A stretch of 64,000 bases of DNA from Evernia prunastri (Eukaryota; Ascomycota; Lecanoromycetes; Lecanorales; Parmeliaceae): assembly GCA_003184365.1 (NCBI GenBank), contig NKYR01000003.1, forward strand, positions 372,001-436,000. The letters run 5' to 3'. The notes beneath the pieces are model-generated. The model had not been told where the DNA came from. It made no database searches and worked only from the letters and a program-made list of their open reading frames with translations. Shown in pieces: positions 34,169-45,167 of the stretch (the stretch's first letter is position 1; each line of letters opens with the position of its first letter). The position numbers and the translations under genes were made by a program.

Positions 34169-34205
<37 letters not shown>

Positions 34206-34302
34206 GGGGAAGGGAGGTTTGGGGGACAAGAAAAGGGCGAAGGCGGAGGAGTGGGTTCGGAAGAAGCGGGATCGGATCAGGTCGGAGCGAGAAGGGAAGT
34301 GA
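33448..34302 (+). CDS. Basic, Pro-rich protein with one membrane segment, probably mitochondrial
   Basis: Single frame of 284 codons from an ATG in CCCATGG context. The N-terminal 75 residues are rich in Arg, Leu and Ser without acids (TTTLRLRSPALRLSLALN), which looks like a mitochondrial presequence. A Pro-rich linker follows, then a hydrophobic span (SLFYALCLALFGGGALALAW) near residues 126-145 and a basic Gly/Arg/Lys/Trp-rich C-terminal half. A run of GAGGGT hexamers encodes GEGEGEGEG near residue 245. I do not recognise a family. The region is very GC-rich and the opposite strand is open too, so the call rests on the presequence plus membrane-span layout. Confidence 0.5.
34165..34207 (+). 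repeat. GAGGGT hexamer array within a coding frame
   Basis: About six consecutive copies of the 6-bp unit GGTGAG at 34168-34203, encoding alternating Gly-Glu. It is a plausible site of length variation between strains. Confidence 0.8.
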
Positions 34303-34473
34303 TGATTGAGAGGAGGGGAAGGGGATCGATCGCAACGAATGGAAGCAGGGGGGGATGAGTGGTCGTAGAAATTCCGTGGTGATGGGTCTCATATCTTTAC
34401 TTACTCCTTGATAGATATCCAACTTCCCTCCCCACACGTGAATTGGCGCACCTGCGGTTTTGAAACCCCTGTC

Positions 34474-35496
34474 TCATCTTGCGCGAGCAGCGGGGGGGAG
34501 CCTCTCAAAGAGCGTGCGCAATCGGTCTTCCCACCGAACCCGATCGTCTTGGTGTCTATGCACCAGCAGCAGCATGACGGTGTAGTCCATTTCTTTCTGG
34601 AAGAAATTCAATGTCTCCCGCATCAATGCCGACGGTTTAGTCAGCCACAACGTCTCCCCAAACCCTCGGAACGTCCTGATTGCACGAAGGGTCCTCTTCT
34701 TACGCTCGGTGCGCAGCCTCTTGAGTTCTTTGTGGAAAGAGTCGTGCGGCCAGGCGGGCGTTTGGAGCCCCGTAATCGCCAGGAAGTCACGCCGTTTCCG
34801 CTGAATCCAGGCGTGATGGGGTTGCGGCTCGATTAGTGAGAGGGAGTGGAGGTCATAACGTTGCATTATGGGAGGGAGGTCCTCGAAGCCTGAAATTTCA
34901 CCGTACGGGCGGAGTATCTTGCCAAACTCCGGGCCGCTGAAATGAAATTAGAGTATGGAGTCGTCGAAATCTGGTGAGCTGGGATGATGTCAGCATTGAA
35001 ATTGAACACAGTAGATTGATCAGTGACTCACGAAGACAAAGACGTGAGGCTAGGAGCTTGATTTGAGACTGTGCCTCCTGTCCGGCGTGCGTCCTCTCTT
35101 ATGGAATTCTGTCTTTCCACTCCGACAGGCGCCAAGTGTGCAGTGGAACGAGGCACCGCACCCATGTTTTGAGACCTGGGATGCTCATCAGACCTAGACG
35201 ATGAATGCGCTTCCCCCTCCGGTACTATCGAGTGCCTATACTCCCCGTCCCTCAACCCCTGTGGCTTCTCCTCCGCCTCACACCTGCGGTCGATTTCCAT
35301 ATTGGTGATTGAGGGTGACGGTTGGTCCTCATGGCCCACGAAAGGAATCATACGCACCCAGGGGATCTGACTGCGGTTCGGCGTCGCCGGACCAATTGCG
35401 GTAGAAATGGGGTTGACCGAAGGGATCGTAGTAGACACCGAGTCTATAATTCGGTTCCGGGCTGGCTTGCCGTACGGACGGGTTTCTGGAGTTCAT
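34474..35496 (-). CDS. Hypothetical protein, unknown family
   Basis: The 3' part is clear: an exon at 34936-34474 encodes GPEFGKILRPYGEISGFEDL, then RAIRTFRGFGETLWLTKPS and a C-terminal helical region ending ERLPPAARAR. It joins in frame through a 95-nt intron (35031-34937) to an upstream polar exon (SSSRSDEHPRSQNMG, TGGTVSNQAPSLTSLSS). The 5' end is less certain. The first ATG (35496) opens MNSRNPSVRQASPEPNYRLG; joining it needs one further intron, for which donor 35350-35370 and an acceptor near 35225 keep the frame. No signal peptide or domain was recognised. Splice choices at the 5' end are my inference. Confidence 0.5.
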
Positions 35497-35937
35497 TGTG
35501 GTGCGATGAAGATAGGAGCCCTTGAATTCGGTCCGCGATATAAGCCTGCTTGATTGATAGTGGAGAAATCATATAAGCATGCTCGCACAGTTGATAATGT
35601 GTGTTCCCGAGGTTCAGTATTATATTGTTGACAGTCAAGACGTGATTCAGGAAATGCAAGTGCGACCCAACGAAGCGCTGGAAGTGGCAAGGCAACATTT
35701 CAAGGCCAAAGGGACTTGAATCATGATAAACACGTTGCGCACGACAGTGTATTACTAAGTAAGAGGTGCTTTCTGTTGCTGGTACAAGGATAACAATCCG
35801 AGAAGCTGGACGTCTAACGCTGAACGCAAGCAGCAATTTCGAAGGCTATCCCAAAGTATCCACCCTAAACTCGCTCCTTCGCGTTTGAGCTCAGAGCTAA
35901 TGCCTTAACGCTAGGAAAATGCTAAGTAAAACTCTTG

Positions 35938-37984
35938 TTAGCGAACCCATTTCAGATATCGACTAGCGATGCTTACTGGTGTTCCAAACCCAGTGACAGC
36001 GTCCCAACCGGCCAATGCTGGGAAGCCACTTCCTCCGCACCCAATAGCTGAGCCACTCGTAATGTCTGAGAACGAAGTATAGCCTGTCGAGTAGAGCCAT
36101 GGGTTTAAGAAACCAAGAGCGGGCTTGCCAGCTGCGAGTAGGGCATCATTGACCAGAGCCAATATAGCAGAGGCCGTAGGCGTAGAAGCGCTTGTGCCAT
36201 CAAGGATCTGGATAGTTCCATTCCAGATGGTAACAAACCGTTGCCCCTGGGCAGCAATGTCTGGATACCCTCGGCCGGCTTTGTTGTACAAACCATCGAA
36301 CTCGCCGCCTAGACTTGAAATGTAATTCTTTACGACATCGTTGTCATTTTGATATGTAGGGCGAGGAAAGTAGTTGCTGAAACCGCCGCCGCTTGCAAAG
36401 CCATTTCTCGAGTCAAACGCCACGACTTCAGGATCGAAATTTTTAGTGGCCCCAACACTGGTTACGTAGGGGCAGCCATCTGGGAAAGAGGGAAGGAAAG
36501 TAGCGGTATTGTTGCCATCATTGGTGAAGCAATCCCCAGTAGCTCCGACACCGCTGTCACCGCTTGCAGAAAGGAAAGACGTGCCTTTGGCTCCTAATTG
36601 AGCAAATAGCTTGCAGACCTTCTTGGCATATGCTTCGGGAACTGTTTGTTCATCGTCACCGTAGGAAGAGCTGATGATTTGAGGGAGGGTGTCAATGTCC
36701 AATACGGCATTGAGGAATTGCAAATAGGGTTCATTGGTGTCAGTGGCTAGTTGCGCCGTTAGCGACTGCTAGAAAGGGGCTCAGCTCCAATATGGTTGGC
36801 TCACGAGTCAGGTCGTCCGGATCGAATGGTGGCATCCCACCAGTGGTGAATGCAGTAAGCGGAGTTGGGTAATCTATCCCAATGATGGTCTCAGCGTCAA
36901 GGTTTCCCTCCAAATCCTTCCCCGCAGCCAATTGCGTCGCATTATCAGGCGTTTGCTGGTTATCGCCTCCATTGATGACGACAACGGAAAAGGTCTCGGC
37001 CTCTGATGCTGCGGCCTTCCGAAACATCTCAAGGAATATCTGGACATCAGAGCGGTTGTTTGCCTCGCCCAAAAAGTCTGTCAGGCCGACCTGATTCTTG
37101 CCGGGCACTTGCGGTGTGTATCCTTTAGTCCCATAAAAGGTTCGCAAGCAAAGAGGCGTCACGAAGGTCGTATTGCATACCTTGGCCACAGCAGCATCCG
37201 CGGAATCAGGCGTAGCAGCAATTTCTGTTTCAGCAGCGAAAGCCTGAAGTGGAGCGCCGTTTACCTCCTCAAAGGGTTTGATCGTCTTGAGTGTCCTTCG
37301 TCGGCCGGCAGGTCGGAAGAAAGAATTAGTGGGCTGGACCGTATCGATATGTTCGTGCAGGTGCTTTGGTAGGGACCATTCGGGAGCCCGAATGATGCGG
37401 TCCCCATCGAGATGCTCGTAGATCGAATACTTGGTATCAAGAAGGCGCTCAATCTCACCGACAGGCAGCGAGACTTTGATGAAGTCTTTCGCTCGATTGT
37501 AGCTGAGCTGGGCGCGATCAATGCCATTGTCGAAAAGCCAATCGTGAACAAGGCCTGAGGTCTGGTCGGTAGGCTTGACTAGCTCATCAACCTCTTCGTT
37601 GGTGAGGTGCTGACCATAGCGAGGGTGGGAAGGTGTCGATACTGATTATTCCACAAGCATACATTAGCGTTATTCATCACTATTGAGGGCTCGCCGTTGC
37701 AGGGTGGGCGGGGCGGTAGCCGGGGGGAACGAGGTGTGATTTGAGGACCAGCCTGACATACCTTCATAGAGATGCCGTTCCAGCTCGTCGAATTGGCTTT
37801 GCTTCAGACCAATGTGCAGGTGTAGCAGCTTGTGTGCAGGCGCTGGGCCGACCTCATACCATTTACTTGGTACATTGTGGGTGTCCTTCACAGCGTATTC
37901 GGTGCGAGAGCGTGTAGGAGAGCTAAGAATAGAGGTCGAGGCAGCGAGAAGGGCTAAAGCGACTGAAGAAGTGTACATGAGCAT
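35938..37984 (-). CDS. Secreted sedolisin-type serine-carboxyl protease (tripeptidyl-peptidase-like, S53)
   Basis: Three exons (37984-37762, 37641-36805, 36746-35938; introns 120 and 58 nt) give 622 codons. Residues 1-22 are a signal peptide (MLMYTSSVALALLAASTS). The pro-region carries HPRYGQHLTNEEV, as in pro-kumamolisin domains. The catalytic Glu and Asp are in EGNLD near residue 315, the oxyanion-hole Asp in SASGDSG, and the nucleophile Ser in GTSAST. The C-terminal calcium site is SDITSGSAIGCGG with GWDAVTGFGTP. These acid-active secreted enzymes remove tripeptides or cut proteins outside the cell. The residue before GTSAS is Asp where Ser is usual. Transcribed away from the accessory region to its right. 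Confidence 0.9.
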
Positions 37985-40293
37985 ATTGAGTGCTACTTTT
38001 TGGAGGGCGAACGTGCAGCTGCACGGGAGAGAGGGAGAGGGAGGAGGTACTTACTGCCCTTTATCAATCCAGGTACCAAGCATCTGGCAAAAGCAGATGA
38101 GGAAGGACCAGTTCCCAAAGCAGAGAGTACCCCTCACCGTAGGACTGAAGCAAAGCAAGGGTTAGGAAAAGCAGAAGAAAAGAAGATGCCCGGTGCTCAC
38201 CGCACCATCATCGCGTCGGTACCTTACCTGGAGGAGCAGGAGGATGAGATGTAGCGGTCACACTGTACATAAAGCGTGGACGTGTTTCACCCAGCTTCCG
38301 GATTGAGCGTAGCTGGGATACAGCCTGCAGGGACAGCTGCAAGCAGCAATGATGTTGTGCAGCGATAGGGGCGTTTCTAGCTTGGTGCAAGACTGCAAGA
38401 TCCTTCCTTCCTTCCTTCTCGAGTCTCGACTAGGTATCATCGTGCTAAGTAAGTTAGTAATGAGCACCATGGAGATGGCGGGCGTTTCCTCAACGAGGAA
38501 TCGTGCCGAAGAAAGAGGTTCGAGCTTCAGAAGCGATCAGCGTTAGATTACCGTTATTTATTAGTACTTAAAGTAGTCGGTGTGGCTGTACGGGTGTCGG
38601 CGCCAAGATTTCCAGCCGTGATATTGTATAGTTTTTGACCCTAAAAGTAGATTACTTACCCCGGCTGTCCGGGAGTACCGTATGTATGGAATTGCCAACC
38701 TCGGTCTTCGCAAAGTGCAAACAGTACACTGTAACATTCAAGTTGCCAGTGGCGAAATTATGAGGTCGTTCTGGTAGGTAGGTAATTTCAAGTTGGAAGA
38801 GCTACACCTTGACATTCCACTCATTCTACTTCGTCTCTCCTAAAGCACGTCTTTCCAAAATATCTGCTGTACCCGCTCCTTGCTTCTTACTTCTGCTCGC
38901 GTCCGATTGGACTCAGACGCTGAGCTGCGGCTGCCCGTCGCACCAAGAGCACACTAAGCGAGGCTCCGAGGACGTGGCCTCGTAGATCAGCACGTCCTAG
39001 GTCTTGTCTTGGTGTCTGTGCGATATGCCGGTGGTGCCTACTGCCGCCAGCGACAGTCAGCGTCCTTCCGAACCTATCGATTTGGGCTTCCAAGCATTTT
39101 ATGTGGCTTCGTATGCTTCATTACGGTAGGTACTATCGAAAATCCAACGATTATGCTGGCTGACGTGGCTGCATACAGTACAGTACATACCTGTCCATAA
39201 TGGTATCCACTTCTGCGCGTACCTTCTAATATTGTTTGTTGATGTTGGATCCCCTTGCTGGACTTCTGCGAGCAGTCCGATCTAGGATCTCTCATTCGCG
39301 TCATTTTATCCCATGTGTCGCTTTTCTGCATGCTCACCTGACCTGGGCTTCAAATACTTTATAGCCGATGTTCTCTCGGCCCAGCTCTCTATCACTGCGC
39401 GAAACGGCGCTGGAGCATCTCTTTGGTATCTAAGTAATGCAACAATCAAAAATTCCAAATCTATCACTTGTGTCCCTATCAATTGAGTGACAGACCAGGC
39501 TAAATGCGTGGCGGCAGCATCAGAGAAGAGAATCCTCGGGAAGCAGTGAATTGACCAGTGGAAGCGACCAGCTTAGTGGTAGTTGCTGGTAAGGGAGTGA
39601 CCGATGTTCACTACTTCGTTGTGGCAATGAAAGTTCTGTGTCAAGAGCATTCACAACGGAAAAATGAATGGCTCTGCATGTACTGAAGGTGTGAAGGCGC
39701 TCTGGATCACTCTCGTTAAAATGATCCCATTGACACACATGCGTCACTATTCAAGCCCGCATTCATTTCCTGGATTCCTGTGTCATCGATGGGTATTTAA
39801 ACCCCAAAATTTCTCTCCTCCATTCTCCTTTCTTCTTACACACTTTTACATTTGTCGACTACCTTCGATAATATATCTTCCACAATAAGAACCTTTGCTT
39901 GGTCAAAGGTTTCTTCCTCCACGTTCATACAAATATATGTCTCCTATCCTTCTCGTGCTCTGACTTCCCACTCTGGTGTACGAATGTTGAAGTCCTCCCG
40001 AAGTCTCAGTCACTGTCGCTTTTGTTGAGCCATGACATTCCTTTGATGGGAACAGTGAGAACCCCCAATCAGACATCATACGTGACGAAGATACTGAAAA
40101 GATCATGCAAACCTTCTTATCGCGAAAATAACTTAAAAAACCTATCCTAGGCTTGAGACAAGAGGCCACAAGAAAATCAGATCAAGACCAGATTTACCTA
40201 CGTCAAGACGGTGGCTAAGTCGTTTTTTCCTTTGATGTCTTCAAAAAGGTCGTCACCTCCGCTCCGGGAATACTGACGACGGTTTTCCGGACA
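37985..40293. other. Gene-poor transition from the core-like to the accessory region
   Basis: 2.3 kb with no supported gene. It contains the protease promoter, TAGGTAGGTA repeats around 38771-38785, and scattered short frames. From here to the right end coding density drops sharply. Confidence 0.4.
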
Positions 40294-41083
40294 ATGGCTT
40301 TCGTCAAGTCATCCAAGTTCAAACAAGCTCCAAACAGTGAAGACGCAGAAGAATGAAACATGGGGGATGGCTTTTTGAGACCAAAGGAAAAGGTGTCGGG
40401 TTCTCATTAGATACGTGGGGTATCTGCTCACACCATCCAGCTCCATTGGCGCCTACTTCGGCGATCTCGCCATTTGAGCGTTCTCGGTTTTGCTATCCTC
40501 GAGATGGAATTGGAACGTCACATCGAATCCTCTCGATTCCTGTCTACCAGGGCAGAGACGTTGGAATCAAATCAGAGAGATTATTCCAGAGGAAGACTAT
40601 TCCTATCTTTTGCAAAGTCTAATGCTTGAACGAGCATCTCAGCGACATCGAACAACGTCTCAAAGTCTTTCGACTTGCCAGACAGTCGTTAAGGTCCAGC
40701 GCCAGTGACCGAGAATGGAAATCACGTCTTCCGAGGATTATGACATGGACGAGGAGCTGTTTGATGATACCGAGGAACTCCATCCCGTCGAGGAAATGCA
40801 ACTCAACTTCTTGAATTTGAAACTCGAGAAGGAAGAGGGTCTTTTTCTCGAGGACGTCGAGATCTTTAAGAATCCAAAAATCATTCAGCAACAGATGTTG
40901 GAGCAACGCCAGGATGCGGTGCTGAGAGACTTCCTAATCCAGAAAGACTTCTGGCAAAGCGCCATCGAGAGCACTCGGGAAAAAATCACGCACCTGGGCA
41001 TATGGGAGGATCTTGACACGCCGAGCGCAACCCCTCATTGCGTTGGGGTCATCGATTCGCCAGACACAAAGTCATCCAGATAA
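40294..41083 (+). other. Possible broken or multi-exon gene, acidic protein pieces
   Basis: Several plus-strand pieces look coding but do not join cleanly: an ATG at 40294 (MAFVKSSKFKQAPNSEDAEE, then stop), a piece at about 40620-40710 (HLSDIEQRLKVFRLARQSL), and a 122-codon frame at 40715-41083 starting MEITSSEDYDMDEELFDDTE. The last one is strongly acidic and helical (EEGLFLEDVEIFKNPKIIQQ). I cannot find a splice pattern that connects them, so this is either an unusual gene or a decayed one. Confidence 0.35.
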
Positions 41084-43772
41084 TGGAGGAATTGCTCGAG
41101 CTCCACCGGGTGGCCCGCTGCAGCCTCCACCCTAAATACTAATATATAGATAAATGTCCTGGCGGATTCTGATCTGTTGCTGGCGGCGGCGGTGATGATC
41201 CGCGCAAGCCTGGCAAAGAAAAGCCTGGGCGTGCACACGAGAAAGAAGTTGTCTCCGCCATTGAGATGTATCGACGTCAGCGCAATAAGCGCAGAAATGA
41301 TGACAGAAGAGCGGCTCGACGAGCTCGCGCTGCTGCTGCGGCGACATTGTCACAACCTTCTTCTCAGATTGAAGATTTCACTGGAGCTGATTCTGAACCT
41401 TTTTTTGATGACGATATCGAGATGTTCGAGCGTGCTCCTCCTGGCTTCGTCGAAAACACTCGACCTATAGGGGTAATGTGCTGTACCTGCTCGTGCACTT
41501 GCACAAAAGTCCACCAACGCACCGCTCAAGCTTCGGGAGCAGGTTGCACAGCAGGACACCAAGAACCTGAGCCGTAGCGCTCCGAGGCATAAGGTGTTCT
41601 GTGGTGTAGGTGATCGAGTCTCCTGCCATGTCCTGTCAGCCAGTATAGTCGATATATAAAAATACGAGCCGTCCTACACAGAGTCGACCAACTCAGGGCA
41701 CCCCCAAAGTGGCGGAGCCGAAACCGATGGATGGGGGCGTGACGAGTCTTCTTGACTGGTGCAAGATGCAAGCTGTGTAGCCCAAGGGTTCGACCATACT
41801 ACGGCCCTTTCCAATCTGGGAGGTTTCTTCCAGAGTATACAGCGACCAGGCCTCTACGCCCCGAGGCCAAATTTTAGCCTTACGTGTCCTCCTTCGGCGT
41901 TTTGACCTGCACTACTCTCGCAGTGCTATTCCGACGCAACTTCAGAAAATCCTGGAAAACCCTGGGAGTCCGACCTGATTTGGTGACTCGCGGCCCAACA
42001 GTTGGCCAAGAGGACGCCCACGATATGGTCGCGATGTACTCAATATCATTACTACCAGTCAAGGAATTATGGGAGTATTTGTTGCGCTCCCTGTCTCCAA
42101 TGCCCTAACAATTTCGATTTACTGTTCACCTGGGCAATATCCGACAGACAACTCCGCCACTCACGAACTTCTGAAATCAGCCGTCGATGAAGTCCAGGTC
42201 TTCGTGAATATGTTGACGCCCGCGAAGGGGCGACCCTAAGGCTACCAAGGATGACTCACAAAAGCCTGCGCTGGTCAGATATCAGGGTAGACGGGGGGAG
42301 GTGCCAGACGCATACAAGAACCAGTCAAGAATCAGTTTTCCGCAGGTTCCTAGCAGATTATTATGCCTGGAATGTCGACTTTGATTACTACGAGCGTCTA
42401 AATGTTTAGACATTCCTGCGAGAGCAATCGGATTTTGCCGCAGACCCGAGTCTCGGTTTAGCCAAGCATCTTTCGAAGTTGTCTGTTACGTATAGGCCTT
42501 TCTCTGAGAGTACGGATCCGACGGAGGCTGGACTGATGTTGAGAATTAAAAGGGGACGAAAAGGACGAAGAGGACGAAGAGGGGGAAAAAAACCGGCCAA
42601 GAGGGTGAGAAACACCATGCAACCCGACCTCGACGTCCATCGAGTCTAGATCCAGCATTCCACCAACGTCGACTATTAGCCGTTCGGGAGATGGCAGACG
42701 TAACTACACAGCAGCAGCCGCAGCAGCTTTCGCCTTCAGTTAATGTTGATCCTGGGCACAGACTCTATCATCTATCGCCGGCTGCCGGTGGGAAGGGATT
42801 CCGTCACCACAATTCTCAACAGCTACTTACCTTTGACTCAAAATAAATGGCTTTCGCATTGACAATCATGTAGATCTGGGAGAAAGTCAAGAAGCTGTGT
42901 TACTGGATCTTCTATCAGAAACCACTTGCGATAAACAGAAGGAACGGGTCAAAAATACCATCATCTTTACATGCTCTACCGCTATCTCTACATCTTCACC
43001 CTAACAGGCTGGGTTATTCCCTGGATTGGCATCTTCCTTTGGTATGCAATCGTCAAGGGTTGTACATCGGATTACACCAGGCACCTTCTTGGCGATGTCT
43101 GTATTGGACCGACGCACCTTGGTACCCAGACCTTTGGAATAGGCAAAGCGCCTTATCAAATCACACAGACGTTCGTTGTCCTCCATATATCGTGGGAACC
43201 ATGATGAGTCACGTCGAAGTTTCTGCTATTGAGGAAGCTCTACGCCAACAAGCTCGGGAATTTGGTCGAATGCACATAGCGATCGACACTGCTGAAATGC
43301 TCAATAGTCTCAGGACCAATTACGAATGTTACGATTTATTCTTACAGCCACAGTCTTTTCCGCTGCGGGAGAGACGACTGAACACTTGCCCACAGTGGCA
43401 AATGGTTTTTGTCTTCATCCTCCCTTTCAGTAGTCTTCTCGGTATTTTCTCGGTATTCTTTTCATCATTCTTCTCATCATCCTTCCACACCAGCTCCTCC
43501 TCTTCAAATAGCACTTTCACAATACGATACCCTGTTATCGATTCCTACCATCAGCCCTCCAGTATCTAGAATGGACTCTTATGCTCTGCCGCAGTCGCCT
43601 TGTCTGGCAAATCCAAGAAAGGGAAGCTCAGCGTATGGTTCCCTTACGACGTCGATCCCAAGCGGGAAACACTCAGCGTCATATCTTACGCATTCATTCA
43701 TATATATAAATATTTGACAATAATACCCTCTTTCGAAAGCCTCCCCTCTTACGCCAATCAAGAAGCTCTCAG
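41084..43772. other. Fragmentary coding-like pieces, no complete gene
   Basis: At 41266-41577 (plus) an ATG opens MYRRQRNKRRNDDRRAARRA followed by an acidic segment (FFDDDIEMFERAPPGF), a basic-then-acidic pattern of unknown meaning. At 42691 a 51-codon Gln-rich frame (MADVTTQQQPQQLSPS) ends at TAA. At 42971 a frame starts MLYRYLYIFTLTGWVIPWIG, followed by an overlapping frame through 43569. A purine-rich run encoding RKGRRGRRG lies near 42546-42590. None can be closed into a gene. Confidence 0.3.
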
Positions 43773-43971
43773 CAACAAACGTGCGAAGCAGAGAGACGTT
43801 GTTGTGGCCGAAATCGCTCTTGTTCCTCTACGCAGGCTGTCGTTTCTAGATCTATCACGCAAGATCCTGATGGCGAATCACCCTTTTGGAATCCTCATGA
43901 CACACGTCACCCACGGAGACGTTGTGTCCGATATCGCTTATGGTGTTACAGATCGTCTGTTCAATGGTTGA
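43773..43971 (+). pseudogene. Rearranged fragment of the YxKxxFE family (exon-2 block)
   Basis: Translates NKRAKQRDVVVAEIALVPL, RRLSFLDLSRKILMAN and then HPFGILMTHVTHGDVVSDIA before a stop. Compared with gene A (50921-52415), the order is scrambled: the segment that should precede RDVVV is missing and instead appears after RKILMAN. So this is a partial copy fused to a second partial copy. No start, no upstream exon and no continuation were found. Confidence 0.65.
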
Positions 43972-43981
43972 GAGACTGTGA

Positions 43982-44335
43982 GAAAAGCTGACAGATGCGG
44001 ACGCTTTTATGCAAAAGCGGGCGAAGCAATCCGAGACTGGTTTTCATGTGATTAGTCGGAATCTCACGGCGGCTGAACGGAAGGAGCACCCTTTCGAAAT
44101 CTTAATGACATACGTCATTCACGAAGACGTTGTGTCCGACATCGCTCTTCTTTCTCTCCGCAAGTTGAGTTTCCTAGATCTATCACGCAAGATCCTGACA
44201 ATCCGGCCAAGGACCTTGATATGCTCATTTTGTGTGAGCTGTGGGATGTATTTCTCACAAAAGTATTTGACTAAGAATACAACTGGCGAGAGATCAAGAT
44301 AGTTGAGGTAGAGTTCTCTATGGTGTTCTTTGATG
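43982..44335 (+). pseudogene. Decayed copy of the YxKxxFE family (exon 2)
   Basis: Matches exon 2 of gene A almost end to end: KLTDADAFMQKRAKQSETG, FHVISRNLTAAERKEHPFEI, HEDVVSDIALLSLRKLSF and LDLSRKIL. The frame then shifts and continues as AKDLDMLILCELWDVFLTKV, where gene A has TKDLDMFILCELWEAILTKI. A TAA replaces the Tyr codon in the following D-Y-E-Y. One frameshift and one nonsense codon make it non-functional. The plus orientation is opposite to genes A, B and C. Confidence 0.75.
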
Positions 44336-44525
44336 AGAATCATTAGGCTGTTGCTGACTCTTGTCGCAAGGTAAAGAGCAGTAGACTGATTCCCCAACCA
44401 AGCCGCTTTCTCAATCTTATCTGGACTAGATTTTTCAGCCACGACTTCGCTCGCTCGCTCAAGAAAATCAGTCATTGCGGATTCTGAGCTAGTATTGGCT
44501 CGCTCACACGCAAGTCCGCCGCTAT

Positions 44526-45167
44526 TTGCGGTGCTTGAGCAGGATAAAACTTGAGGAAAGCTGCGAGCAAGATTCAAGGCTAGCAGCTAGAGAGTTGGAG
44601 CTATTCCAGAAGATCTTTTACGAAACCGTCGGAGTGCAGCAACAACTACCACCTCATAACATATGGACAGATGCTAGGCTCCGTCTGGCTGAGGGGTTCG
44701 AGATCATGAGAGCACGTCGTCTGCGTCCATTTCTCAGCGTCACAAGAAATCTCCGTCACACCGCGATCGACCTGCAATACTCTGGGAAATCATTTGTTCT
44801 CAAAAACCTAAACGAATTCCAGAGCTTTGTCAGGCGCATGCCGATTGAGGCTCGACGTTTGCCCCTTTCCATTGAAGTGGGTCTCTGGGGAAGCTCGCCC
44901 CGGAAAACGTGGGCCATGGCAAAGAGTCTCAACATCGAAACTCTTACACTGGTCCTGCAACCGAACACAAACATTAATAGTCCAACTCAGCATCGAAACG
45001 ACATAGAGTATCTACATGGGAACAAAGATCTACGGAACATCCAAGGTATTCAGGCAGTAAAGTTAATCTGGGTTCTCAAGACTGGGGGAGTAGGCATGTA
45101 CAAGAGTCATTGGGTCAACACAAAAGCATGGGTGCAGAAGCTTCAGATAATTACCAGGTCTCGATGA
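44526..45167 (+). CDS. Hypothetical protein (5' end unresolved)
   Basis: A 213-codon open frame without an ATG at its beginning; the first in-frame ATG is near 44705, so an upstream exon is likely. The sequence looks genuine: NLRHTAIDLQYSGKSFVLKN, FQSFVRRMPIEARRLPLSIE, NIETLTLVLQPNTNIN and IQGIQAVKLIWVLKTGGVGM. The pattern of alternating strand-like segments ending in IETLTLVL and VKLIWVL resembles the region after the F-box in fungal F-box-like proteins such as the gene at 30773, but no F-box core is visible here. Unknown function. Confidence 0.5.
   Translation: MRCLSRIKLEESCEQDSRLAARELELFQKIFYETVGVQQQLPPHNIWTDARLRLAEGFEIMRARRLRPFLSVTRNLRHTAIDLQYSGKSFVLKNLNEFQSFVRRMPIEARRLPLSIEVGLWGSSPRKTWAMAKSLNIETLTLVLQPNTNINSPTQHRNDIEYLHGNKDLRNIQGIQAVKLIWVLKTGGVGMYKSHWVNTKAWVQKLQIITRSR

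Noticed and set aside
34168..34203. GAGGGT hexamers as possible telomere-like repeat
   Set aside because: The fungal telomere unit is usually TTAGGG; here the unit is GGTGAG within a Gly/Glu-coding frame.
33561..34437. Minus-strand frames opposite the basic membrane protein gene
   Set aside because: Pro/Arg/Ser-rich mirror frames caused by high GC; they lack the presequence and membrane-span layout seen on the plus strand.
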